A DNA stretch of 64,000 bases. Source: Aculops lycopersici. Taxonomy: Eukaryota > Arthropoda > Arachnida > Trombidiformes > Eriophyidae. This document shows positions 10,507 through 20,421 of the stretch, in pieces. The notes below the pieces were generated by a model, which saw only the letters and a program-made list of their open reading frames with translations, did not search any database and was not told the origin of the DNA. The position numbers were made by a program, and so were the translations under genes. The first letter of the stretch is position 1; every line of letters begins with the position of its first letter. The stretch spans positions 4,428,175 through 4,492,174 of the forward strand of contig WNKI01000001.1 in the NCBI GenBank assembly GCA_015350385.1, read 5' to 3'.

Positions 10507-12344
10507 GATTCTTGATTTTGTGCAGTAATAGCAGCAACAACAAATACTAATATATCTAGATCTCTACTAATATCGATTTTACAAGGTTTCAGTTGTAACA
10601 GTAGATATTTGAATATAGATACACAAAAATGTATACACAGATGCAAATATAAATTTTTGATATGTTATGATAATATCAACATGGACTAGATATCAGTCTG
10701 ATATGTGTCAAAAAAGTTTTCATTTGGGGTAGTGTTTATAATTACGTCAGCAGTATACTGTAGGTGTTTTGATAGTGTGATTCAGTGTGTATCGGTGGTG
10801 GCGTTAGCGATATTTGCTCTAACTTGACTTGAATTCAACGAACTTGGTCCACTAGCCAACAAAGCTGATTCCGCATATATAGACCATGCAAAAACTCGAT
10901 GCAAACCAAAGGAGGAAAAACTGGCGAATACAACACACGGTTCGCTGCTCCGCAGATCGGACTCTCCTCCAAATAGTGCCAGTGGCAAGTGGTTTAGATT
11001 CTTGCTCGAGCAACCAAAACTCCGCAGAGCTATTGTTGTTGTGTCGCACCTTGAACGTTCAAGATCAAGTACACAGGTTGCCGCTTCGGCGCTGTGATCG
11101 GCTTGCGATACTAACATTACGGTACGGCAATTTGCTGCAGGCTGCGGCGCCCAACTTGCAATGGCCGACGTCGGTCGTCTTCTCTCTGTCTCGTTCCCTC
11201 AGCGAACTTGAGAGAAAAAAATTAACCATTATTGGTGCGATGACATGGGTATAGCAAACGAGGAGAGAAAGGAGCAACGGATCTCGTGATTGTTTGTCAT
11301 GAACTATTGGATTGGATTAATATCATTTAACTCAAATCTCATTACATTTAGCAGATGACATGGCTGCACATCTCTTCCATTTCTACTAATATTATTATTT
11401 CAAAATCACATCATCAACCCGCAAATGGTCTGACCATCTTAAAGCAGTCAGTAGTTGCTCAAGTCGGTATTATCAATAGTATAGGCGAGTCAAAAAATCT
11501 TGAACCTGAACTTGGAATCCTACATTTGGAGGAGGAGGCAATAGAAGCTTTAGAATTCAATACGAGGGGATGGAAAGTTGGCGAATTGCTTTTCGTTATT
11601 AGCACGCCCTAGACAAAGACGAAAAATACAACATCGACGGCGTCGGCTGCGACAACGACCACGATATTACCAAACAAAAGTCTCGACAAGTGCAATACTC
11701 ATGTTTACTGCCATAACCACTAATAAGCCTTGCGACAAAAACATCTAGCAAGTTGAAAAGAACAAACAAAACTTAACGTTTGCAGCAACGACAGAAGTAA
11801 CTGAAATACAAGCCAACCTACCAGACTGAGATTGGTAGGAAACTAGAGGAACTCTAGGAAGCAATCACATGCAAGCGGTAACGTCGCTCCTACTAACTTA
11901 CCCTCAACTCTCACCCATGATCCCATCAACAATAACACTGTCGCCTAGAGCTCTAAGAATCAAGTTTATATTCTAGTCACCACTCAGTCATAGTCACCGT
12001 TGCCGACGACTGCGCCGCCACTCGGCGTCAAGATCATAGACCTTATTAGTTGTGTTTCTAGTCCCGCTCGGTAACTCGTCGCGATCTCACACTCGTGAAG
12101 AAGCTTGAGACTGTCGCATATTATAGTCATATTAAAAACTTGTCGCTCAATTATATACGTCGAGTCTAAATGGAATCTTAAAACTTTGAGGTCAGAGGCA
12201 GATATTATTAAGACAGTAGCCACTTCGCCTCTTTCCTAAAGACGAATGGACTGAATATTGTCACTATCATTAAGATCTAAAGACTGATTTGCTTTACATA
12301 TTCATCATCGTGCTATCGTTCATAATCATCAGTGGTTAGCAACC
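10507..12344. other. Intergenic region between NSF and Asator (divergent)
   Basis: Divergent upstream flanks of NSF (left) and the TTBK gene (right). The only longer frames (10782-11254, both strands) overlap each other and show no domain or conserved composition. The right part is probably 5' UTR or promoter of the kinase gene. Nothing else is recognisable. Confidence 0.5.
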
Positions 12345-15300
12345 ATGATGAATCAGCACCAATCGTCTTCTGTTCCCCCGCAGTCAGTAGCGGCGGCCAA
12401 TAACAATAATCAGTCAAATATTGATCCCTCCGACAGTGGTGGAGGTTATGCAACCTCTTCGAGGATGGACAATAAAGGTCGCTCGCCTCAGGAACAGCAA
12501 AATAATGTAATTTCTAGTCATAATTACTCTCAAAATCTACTTAATCAACAGCAACAACACGACAATATGATGAAAAATCTTACATTCTTTGGCACCAATA
12601 TTCTAGTCCGGCCTACAGCAACTCAAGATGAGAACCACAATGATGCTAATGTAGATAAATATGTCGAAGAGCCGGTAGAGAACAATAATAACAAATTAAT
12701 GGGAAACCAGGAATGCGAAATCAGCAATACTAACAATAACCGGCCTCGTGATTATTACTCGCCCTCAACTCCAAGTGGCCAAAGGTCTCAACAACAGTAT
12801 CAAGTATCTCAACCAGCGCAAAATATCACTGCCCTAAGACAACCCCTAGCTCCTCTCCAAAGACCTAGGAACCCACCAACTAGCCAGCAACCTCAACCAT
12901 TGAAAAATATTGTTAATCAACAGCAAAACAACAATACTGAGCCTGGAGAAATTGGCGGCGCCCTTGTAGCAAATAACCAACAAGGTGCAGTTGCTCCATC
13001 AGTTCGAAGTGCAAACAAGAACAATAACATTGACAACAACAACAACGATAATCATCAGGAGCAGTCGTCGGCTAATAACCAGGCAAATGATCTCATACAA
13101 CCTGGACAGGTTGTCAAGGACCGATGGCGAATTGTAAGCAAGATTGGAACTGGAGGTTTTGGTAGTATCTATGAGGCATATGATTGTCTTAGTAAGGAGA
13201 GTATTGCAATCAAGATTGAATCTGCTAGTCAACTGAAACAAGTTCTCAAGATGGAGGTTGCAGTGCTCAAGAAGCTTCAAGGTCATCCTCATGTATGCAG
13301 ATTTATTGGTTGCGGTAGGACGGATAAATTTAATTATGTTTGCATGTCCTTGCAGGGAAAGAATCTAGCAGAGTTGAGAAGATCATGTACAGTTAGCTCA
13401 TCACGTGCCGCCTTTTCCCTATCTACAACCCTAAGATTAGGCCAACAGATATTGAGGGCCATTAAGTCGATCCACTCAGTTGGCTTCCTTCATCGTGATA
13501 TTAAGCCTTCGAACTTTGCTATGGGGCGACACCCGAACAACATGCGAACAGTTTACATGCTCGACTTTGGTCTTGCTAGGCAGTATATATCGACCGTGTC
13601 CCTAGGTGCCCGGCGGCCCGAAGTTAGGCCCCCAAGACCAGCGGCTGGATTTCGTGGTACTGTTCGATATGCCTCAGTTAATGCTCATCGAAACATTGAA
13701 ATGGGTAGACATGATGACCTATGGTCTCTATTCTACATGATGGTTGAGTTTGTCAACGGAGCTCTTCCATGGCGTAAAATTAAGGACAAGGAACAGGTAG
13801 GCAAGATGAAACAAGTTTATGATCACAAATTACTTCTTAGGCACTTGCCTAGTGACTTCAAACAATTTCTTGAGCACATAGAGTCGTTGAACTATTACAC
13901 TGAACCAGATTACACAATGTTGTTCAATATATTCGATCGTTGTATCAAACGACGTGGAATTAAGCTTGATGACCCCTACGATTGGGAGCAACAACTTGAT
14001 GTTGGAACAGCCACTGCCTCAATTTTGAATGCTTCCAAAGCACAACCTGATAATGAAATCTTACCTAACATGTTCACGGATGCCCGATTTTTGAGTCCAT
14101 CTCAGCCCAAGCTGCAGCAACAGCAGCACCAGATTACTGGCCAACAACAAGCTGGTCTAATGAAACAACACCAGCATACGAATTACATGTCTATACAAGA
14201 TCCAAAACCACAACAAACTCAACAACCAATGGACTTGGATCAAAATCAGAAATCTAGTTTTCGGGAACAATTGCAACAACAGCACTTGGGAGTCTCAAAT
14301 ACAGCAGTAGCAACAACAAATTTCAGTTCCGTTAATGACAATCAAGTTCAATCATCGAATGATCTCTATGTAAGTCAAGAGCCATTGAGGAGAAAGTCGT
14401 CAAGTGGCGCCCATCATCAGCATTTAGTTCAAAACATTACATCAAATCAATTCGGCCACTCACAAGCAGGCAACGGAGGTGGTCTTGGCGGTAATAAGCA
14501 TATGGTCAATCCTACCGATGACCAGTCTTACAACAACCAGGCAAGCACTAGTCAGAGGGCATCAAAAAAGTTGAGCTCTTCAATGGTGGTGGCACCACCT
14601 CTGCCTCCACAATGCCAACCACTCAATGCCCAGTCATCGACTTCAAACTCTGCGATAATTACCAGGCAACTAAGGAACAAGTGTGAAATAGATAATATGA
14701 CACCAATGACCTCTTCCAATAATAAGCAGCAACAGTCAACAATACCAAATACTCAAATTTGCAATGTCACAATGGATTCAGTTCAACAGCAACAGTATAT
14801 TCATCATCAATTTAGTGGTAACAATGATGATCATCATCAATCAGCTAGAATTATTTATGATACACCAACACAGAATCAACAGCAACAGGAATCAGTTCAG
14901 GCAATAGTTAGATCTCAGCAGCATCAGCAACATGCAGAGTTGGCCTCTTATGCTAGGCCCTTGAATACAATGGAAAGGCGGATAGTTTCATCGTCGTCAT
15001 CGGGTAAACAATCAAGTCCAAGTGAGAAGAAATCATTCTTTAAGACTGAGATGAGACTGATCAAGGATCACGAGGAATCTAGGTCTATGAGCGATTATAA
15101 GCAGCAAATGCAATATGATGCTCAAGCTCCTAATATTCATGTTAACAATCAAGCGCCAGAAGCAGTATCTCGGGAGAATATAAACTATCAAGCTCAAGAC
15201 TATTCACACAGGTCCTCGGGTTGTAGTGCAGATGGAATTGCCAAGTGTCATTATAACACTAGCAAGGTGCGAACACCTCCATCAACCTCAACTCAAATAG

Positions 15301-16712
15301 ACAACGAGCAAGACGAGGATGAAGGTTGTATAGTTAATCCACCGAGTAGTTCGAGTCATCATCGCCGACCAGCAAGTTCAAATTCAACCCAATGTGCCAC
15401 AAAGAATGTTCACCACCACCATGCGCATGGAATGGTGGGTCAGGGTGGCGGAGGTGTTGGTGGCGATCAGTATCTTGATGAGGCCGGTAACCCTACACCT
15501 GGAGGTGGCAAGTACCGCATATCCTCGACCGGAAGTCAGTCAGTTAGGTCTGTGTTCTCTGCTTTTGAGGAACCACTAAGGCTGTCGCCATTGCGAGTTA
15601 GGAAGAAGGTACCATTGAAGGATGGCGATTATGGGACCGAGTCGCGCTTTAATAGCATGAGTCATCATTCTGGCAGAGCCACTGGTCCTGGTGGCGCTGT
15701 GAGTCCCTCTTACTCGGCGCACTCGTCTCACACTCGACGAAGCTCGCTCTCTGCCGAGCTTCGTGGATCCTGTGGATCTGTGCTCCAGGTTGAGGGAATT
15801 AATCACCAGCATGGATACAACAATAACCAGGATCACCGAATCTCTTCGGCCGACATGTCGATTACCCAGTTTGCTTGTGCCGATGACATCAGCGGTACCG
15901 GGCACAACTATGGTTACGGAGTTGGAGGTAATCAGAATTATGACCATAGCAAATTTGGGGGTCATGGGGCTATCACTATAGCATCAAAGGCTAACCTACC
16001 ATTCAGCGACGATGATGTTAGCAACGAGGAAGATGAGGAGCAAGAAAATTTCGAGTGCAACGATTGCAAAGAACCGGGAATTGATGTTACTAACCGTCAC
16101 CTCAAGGGTTGCCCGCTTCTTGAGAGCAGTGTTGGTGGAGCCAGTGGCGTTGCTTCCCCTCGAACTGTCGATCGTGAAGGGGTTGAGTTTGTCGATGCTA
16201 GGATGAGGGATTTGAGTATAAGGAATGAGCCAGAGAACGAGCAGGGACAAGTGGACCGTAACATGCTGGCACAACCTGTTTGCGGGGCTCAGGGCCGAAG
16301 CACCTCATTTCCGGGTCGTCTCTCTGAAATGTATCCACAAGATTTGATTGATCCACCGCAGCGAGAAGAGGCAGCCGGGGACGAGGACGAGGAGTTAGCG
16401 GGAAACTATCAAGATGCTAGCAAACCAGAGTTTGTATCTGCTTGTAACCTTCATCCAAGTCGCGGACAATCGCTCGAATGTTTGCAATGGGCCAACAAAC
16501 CAAGCCACAACCACTCAGCAAGAAGCGAAAATTCTTTGGTCAATAACCAATCGCAAGTTATTTTGAGGACCAAGAGTGATTCAATGATACAGAACTTTCC
16601 GCAACAAAGCTCACCGCCACCACTTTCATGTTTAGTTTTCAATGATTACCGGAGATCCTCAACAATTCAGCGCAACAATGAATCTCTTCCGGCAATTAAT
16701 TTGCAAATTTAA
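12345..16712 (+). CDS. Asator: Tau-tubulin kinase (Asator family), giant low-complexity form
   Basis: Ser/Thr kinase of the CK1-related tau-tubulin kinase family, linked in flies to spindle matrix and microtubule proteins. The single exon encodes 1455 residues from ATG 12345 (ACCATGATG). The catalytic domain covers ~258-547: glycine loop GTGGFGSIYEA, lysine in IAIKIE, catalytic HRDIKPSNFAM, DFGLARQY and the TTBK hallmark AGFRGTVRYASVNAHRN followed by MGRHDDLWSLFYM. About 257 N-terminal and 900 C-terminal residues are Gln/Asn/Ser/His-rich and probably disordered. The far C-terminus has a small Cys/His cluster (CNDC...RHLKGC, about residue 1240). Catalytic residues appear intact. The family is certain; the long tail is typical of this genome's style. 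Confidence 0.93.
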   Translation: MMNQHQSSSVPPQSVAAANNNNQSNIDPSDSGGGYATSSRMDNKGRSPQEQQNNVISSHNYSQNLLNQQQQHDNMMKNLTFFGTNILVRPTATQDENHNDANVDKYVEEPVENNNNKLMGNQECEISNTNNNRPRDYYSPSTPSGQRSQQQYQVSQPAQNITALRQPLAPLQRPRNPPTSQQPQPLKNIVNQQQNNNTEPGEIGGALVANNQQGAVAPSVRSANKNNNIDNNNNDNHQEQSSANNQANDLIQPGQVVKDRWRIVSKIGTGGFGSIYEAYDCLSKESIAIKIESASQLKQVLKMEVAVLKKLQGHPHVCRFIGCGRTDKFNYVCMSLQGKNLAELRRSCTVSSSRAAFSLSTTLRLGQQILRAIKSIHSVGFLHRDIKPSNFAMGRHPNNMRTVYMLDFGLARQYISTVSLGARRPEVRPPRPAAGFRGTVRYASVNAHRNIEMGRHDDLWSLFYMMVEFVNGALPWRKIKDKEQVGKMKQVYDHKLLLRHLPSDFKQFLEHIESLNYYTEPDYTMLFNIFDRCIKRRGIKLDDPYDWEQQLDVGTATASILNASKAQPDNEILPNMFTDARFLSPSQPKLQQQQHQITGQQQAGLMKQHQHTNYMSIQDPKPQQTQQPMDLDQNQKSSFREQLQQQHLGVSNTAVATTNFSSVNDNQVQSSNDLYVSQEPLRRKSSSGAHHQHLVQNITSNQFGHSQAGNGGGLGGNKHMVNPTDDQSYNNQASTSQRASKKLSSSMVVAPPLPPQCQPLNAQSSTSNSAIITRQLRNKCEIDNMTPMTSSNNKQQQSTIPNTQICNVTMDSVQQQQYIHHQFSGNNDDHHQSARIIYDTPTQNQQQQESVQAIVRSQQHQQHAELASYARPLNTMERRIVSSSSSGKQSSPSEKKSFFKTEMRLIKDHEESRSMSDYKQQMQYDAQAPNIHVNNQAPEAVSRENINYQAQDYSHRSSGCSADGIAKCHYNTSKVRTPPSTSTQIDNEQDEDEGCIVNPPSSSSHHRRPASSNSTQCATKNVHHHHAHGMVGQGGGGVGGDQYLDEAGNPTPGGGKYRISSTGSQSVRSVFSAFEEPLRLSPLRVRKKVPLKDGDYGTESRFNSMSHHSGRATGPGGAVSPSYSAHSSHTRRSSLSAELRGSCGSVLQVEGINHQHGYNNNQDHRISSADMSITQFACADDISGTGHNYGYGVGGNQNYDHSKFGGHGAITIASKANLPFSDDDVSNEEDEEQENFECNDCKEPGIDVTNRHLKGCPLLESSVGGASGVASPRTVDREGVEFVDARMRDLSIRNEPENEQGQVDRNMLAQPVCGAQGRSTSFPGRLSEMYPQDLIDPPQREEAAGDEDEELAGNYQDASKPEFVSACNLHPSRGQSLECLQWANKPSHNHSARSENSLVNNQSQVILRTKSDSMIQNFPQQSSPPPLSCLVFNDYRRSSTIQRNNESLPAINLQI

Positions 16713-18699
16713 ATCCTCCTCAACAGTAGCAAGGGTTTTGAAGTTTGTAGTGCTTTGTTAATAAAGAGAGAGAGAGAGAGAGAGAGAGAAGGAGGAATAT
16801 CTGCTCCTATTACTACTGGAGACTAGGAGATCATAAATAAATTATTGCAATCTATCTGCTTGTCCCCGTGTTGGTCGCTAGTCTTATAACCTGTTTTGGA
16901 ATCTACATCTCAACAAAGTAATGATAATTTTCTGATAAGAAAAGGTATTGGTATTGTACTGACGGGCCATCCCAATAGTTAACCTGCTCAGCTAGTCGTG
17001 GCAAGCTAACTTGATTTTGCGGGGGGAGCAGCAGCAGCTTCGCAAGCGCGAGCGGCGCTCGTGTGGCCATTGTCGTTGCTGTAGAGTTGGCGTGCTACAA
17101 GGCTGCTGGATGACGCCGCTGCTGCTGCTAAAGCGGCGTCGACGACGTGAGTAACGCTCAGTCATACACGCAGAGGCGCACATCACACAAAGGCGCAGTG
17201 AAAACGAACTCGAGAGAGAGAGAGCGAGCGAGCGACAGGGAAAGCGAGTAATGAACGCGCACATGAAAACAAAAACAATTCTACCACCTCGATCCCAGTC
17301 GGTCCGCCTATTTGCCAGCTTTTCCATCACCACTTACGGCAACCATATTATATCTAACAACGACGACAACCACCACGAAGAGACAGCAACTAGCATAATT
17401 GCCTTCTATACCCACAAGCATTCTCTACAACCTGACTAATAAAACAAAGAGACATCGCAATTGAAACATAGTGAGCCAGCCAGTCAGATGATCGCCAGCA
17501 ACGCGAGTCGAGAGACAGAGAAAATTTGGTGCAGACAGACCTGAGGGAGCAGTGAAGTGGGACAGGTAGCATCAGACACCACAACCACCACTTGCCACCA
17601 GTTTAGACCACATTGAGGCAGGGGAGGTAAGCAAAAAAGCTAATAGATACTACTATTATTGCTACTAATCGAATCTATGTGTGGGATAGGAATATTTTGT
17701 GCCACTCTCTCGCCGCATTCATCAGAGCCAAAGAAGGACGAGGGCTAAAGCAAGCCAGCGGGTTGCCAGAAATCTGAGCTAATCTGCAACAACCCACAAA
17801 CTGACTGTGAGATAATCAGCCAAGAACAGGTGGTTGGTATACTGTCTCTTGCTGGAAAAGATAGATTGAAATCCACTTCGTAACCCCGCAAAGCGAAAGG
17901 TCTGCCGAGCTATCACTTTGGCTACCACAAAATTGGCGTCCATTTATTTGAAGCCCAAAACCAAGAACAACGACTCACTAGTATCTAGGTTCTAATTTGA
18001 TCAAGTGCGAACTGCGACTCTCACTCCGATTGATCTGATCTATCTTTTATATTATCCACAAGCTTAGGATATTTATTTCAACTATTATAACACTAACAGT
18101 CACAACGAAGCACAACGCAAAATAACAATTAACCATCGTGCAGTTGGCATTGGCCATCGATATCAATGTGGACCACAACCAACCAAAGCTGGCAAACAAT
18201 CTATCTATCTACTAGCATTAGCACCACTCCTAGGCCTTGAGTTGTCCATTAGACGGGTATAAGTGAATAGCACGTCAACAAGAAATACGGAGACTAGCAA
18301 TTGGCTGGCCGAGCAGAGTGTGAGTAGATTTATCTTTGCTGCTGATTTCGTCATCGTGGTAAACACTAATATTATCAATATTAGTGTGTGGCTGCTACGA
18401 TTGTTATATATTATACCAGTTACGAGAGAGCACTTGCCTTGATCTACAATTTGCAGCCTAGTGTCTTGCCTCCAGAGCGCCGAGGTTGAGATCAAGGATC
18501 CGAGTTAGTGGCTTTATTTATATGCTATCTCCATCTCCCATTTGTAATCAAACTTTTCGCTGAGATTGAGTAAATTTCATCGATAGTCGGGAACACTCAG
18601 AGCGGCAATTTTATCAAGCATTACTATTTATTCTTCGCATCAAATCCACAAGATAGCGGAATTAACCATCAATTGATACAAATCTCAAACTATTACATC
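16713..18699. other. Asator 3' flank and upstream region of the PY-motif membrane gene
   Basis: Two AATAAA hexamers lie at 16760-16765 and 16836-16841, the first running directly into an (AG)n tract at 16765-16789. Rightward there is no convincing coding sequence; frames are under about 115 codons and unstructured. The right half is probably 5' UTR or promoter of the gene starting at 18700. Confidence 0.55.
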
Positions 18700-20145
18700 A
18701 TGGATTCTAAAGCAAGTGACCAGACGCCTAGCGTACAAACGGTTCAGCAAGACAAAAACTCTCAGAAAACTACCGAGGAGGGTTATTTTTCCGAATTGTT
18801 TTCAAAATTTTTACGTTCTTGGGAGAGAGGCACTCGATCTAACATAGAGACTAAGGCTGAATCATCAGCTATCAATAATAACAAGAGCAAATCCGAAGAG
18901 AAGCCGCAACATGACCAATTAACTCCAGCGACTTTGCAACAACCACAAACATTACCACAACAACCGTCAGCCCCGACGCCACCACCTCCTCCACCTCCAC
19001 CTCCACAACCCTTGCCCAAATTGAGCTGCCGAGTTCCACTGTCGCGAAGATTCGCCCATCCATGCACCTGTAACCAGTCATTCAGTTACCAGAAGGGATC
19101 ATCGATATTTAATACTAATAATTTAAGCAACAACAACAATAACAACAGCACAAGCAATTCAAGGCTGCGCATTCCACAAGGGTACTCAAGTCCATTACAT
19201 TTATACGACCCAGCAACAAAGAAATGTTTGCCCACTTCAAAGTCATCTAGTGATATGCTACTGAGAGATTGTCACTCTCATGGAATCAATTCGTTTGCCG
19301 TGAAATCACATCATGGATTCCCTTGTGGCCATGAGGATTTGATTTGCGATGCTCGCAAGTCGAGATGCATTTGCAAGCCACCATTACATTTGTATTACGA
19401 AATAACTCAGCTGGCCAATGGCCACAACCAAACAACCTTTGGCTGTGTCCCCATCGGGCCAACAGGTAGTCCTGATGGAAGAATCAACTGTCGCCAGGGT
19501 CAAGTTTACAACATGATGTCGCGAGAATGTCAGAAAATATTCGACGTTAACGAGCTACCCAATCACCCAAGCGGCGTCTCGGCGACCCAGTTTTCATTTG
19601 TAACCATTGTTTTAATTTGGATCCTATTACTGGTTTTAATCGTAACTGCAAAGCTACGAAAGCTTCGGTCCTCGACTATGTACAGCAGAAACTCACCTGC
19701 CGGCGAGAGGCGGACCCACCATCGTCATCATTCGGGCGCCGGTAATGGGGGCTCCTCGTTGCATCACAACCGCAATCCGGCCACCTGGTTGCATCCGTTC
19801 ATTGCTGCTGTCAATGGTCACCATCACATGAATCAGCATAGAAGACATTCTCAGCCACTTGATGGAACCGACACCTTCAATGACACCGATTTCTTCCTGA
19901 GCAATGGAAGGAGAATCACAGACCACATGCTGGCAAACGAAAACAACCTAACAAGCTCGCAACTATCTCTCAATAATCCACCGCCAAAATTTGAGGAGAT
20001 TTACTCGGCCACTTATCCAGAGACTCAGGAGCAACAACAATCACTCAATGGCGACTGTCCTCCATCAAACGAGGATTTGCCTACTTACGATGAGGCGATG
20101 AAGTTACAGAATACTATGCCACCTGATACGAGCGGAAAGGAATAG
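18700..20145 (+). CDS. Single-pass membrane protein, EB-like Cys-rich region and PY tail
   Basis: I do not recognise an orthologue. The first ATG is 18700 (ATCATGG), giving 481 residues; the frame is open upstream only via a TTG. The N-terminal half has no signal peptide and includes poly-Pro and poly-Asn runs. A Cys-rich part (~100-285) includes CGHEDLICDARKSRCICK, spaced like an EB module, and several N-glycosylation sequons. One hydrophobic segment (~297-319, FVTIVLIWILLLVLIVTA) is followed by KLRKLR. The positive-inside rule then puts the Cys-rich half outside the cytosol and the C-terminal 160 residues in the cytosol. The tail has His-rich stretches, PPPKFEEIY and LPTYDEAM. The latter resembles the LPxY motif used by Commissureless and PRRG4 to recruit Nedd4-type ligases. 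An upstream exon with a signal peptide cannot be excluded. Confidence 0.8.
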   Translation: MDSKASDQTPSVQTVQQDKNSQKTTEEGYFSELFSKFLRSWERGTRSNIETKAESSAINNNKSKSEEKPQHDQLTPATLQQPQTLPQQPSAPTPPPPPPPPPQPLPKLSCRVPLSRRFAHPCTCNQSFSYQKGSSIFNTNNLSNNNNNNSTSNSRLRIPQGYSSPLHLYDPATKKCLPTSKSSSDMLLRDCHSHGINSFAVKSHHGFPCGHEDLICDARKSRCICKPPLHLYYEITQLANGHNQTTFGCVPIGPTGSPDGRINCRQGQVYNMMSRECQKIFDVNELPNHPSGVSATQFSFVTIVLIWILLLVLIVTAKLRKLRSSTMYSRNSPAGERRTHHRHHSGAGNGGSSLHHNRNPATWLHPFIAAVNGHHHMNQHRRHSQPLDGTDTFNDTDFFLSNGRRITDHMLANENNLTSSQLSLNNPPPKFEEIYSATYPETQEQQQSLNGDCPPSNEDLPTYDEAMKLQNTMPPDTSGKE

Positions 20146-20238
20146 AGTTACCAATATTGATTCACCTCCTCTTCGAGTGAGTTGTCCTGTAATCTGATTG
20201 ATTACTTGCCTTGTAGAATTGGTAAACTCAGAGATTAA

Positions 20239-20244
20239 AATAAA
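20239..20244 (+). other. Polyadenylation signal of the PY-motif membrane gene
   Basis: A canonical AATAAA lies 94 nt after the stop codon at 20145. The convergent serpin gene has its own signal at 20358-20363, so the two transcripts probably end without overlap of coding sequence. Confidence 0.55.
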
Positions 20245-20357
20245 TGTTCACGATCAAAAATTCTTCTGAAACTCTCATGTCAAGTTTAGATTTCAAATAA
20301 GAGACAAATAATCCAAGATGAATAATATTTACATCGGTTTACAGTTTCACAACTTCA

Positions 20358-20363
20358 TTTATT
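20358..20363 (-). other. Polyadenylation signal of the serpin gene
   Basis: Minus-strand AATAAA, about 59 nt beyond the serpin stop at 20422. Confidence 0.55.
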
Positions 20364-20421
20364 GATACACACAATCATTGATACAGCAGATAAATCATGA
20401 ATCTCTTTTGAAAGTTTTATC

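Noticed and set aside
10782..11254. Overlapping frames of about 110-120 codons on both strands
   Set aside because: They overlap in antisense, have no domain or signal and lie in a likely promoter/5' UTR region.
18673..18699. Start of the PY-motif protein at TTG 18673
   Set aside because: A non-ATG start is unlikely when ATG 18700 with good context follows nine codons later.
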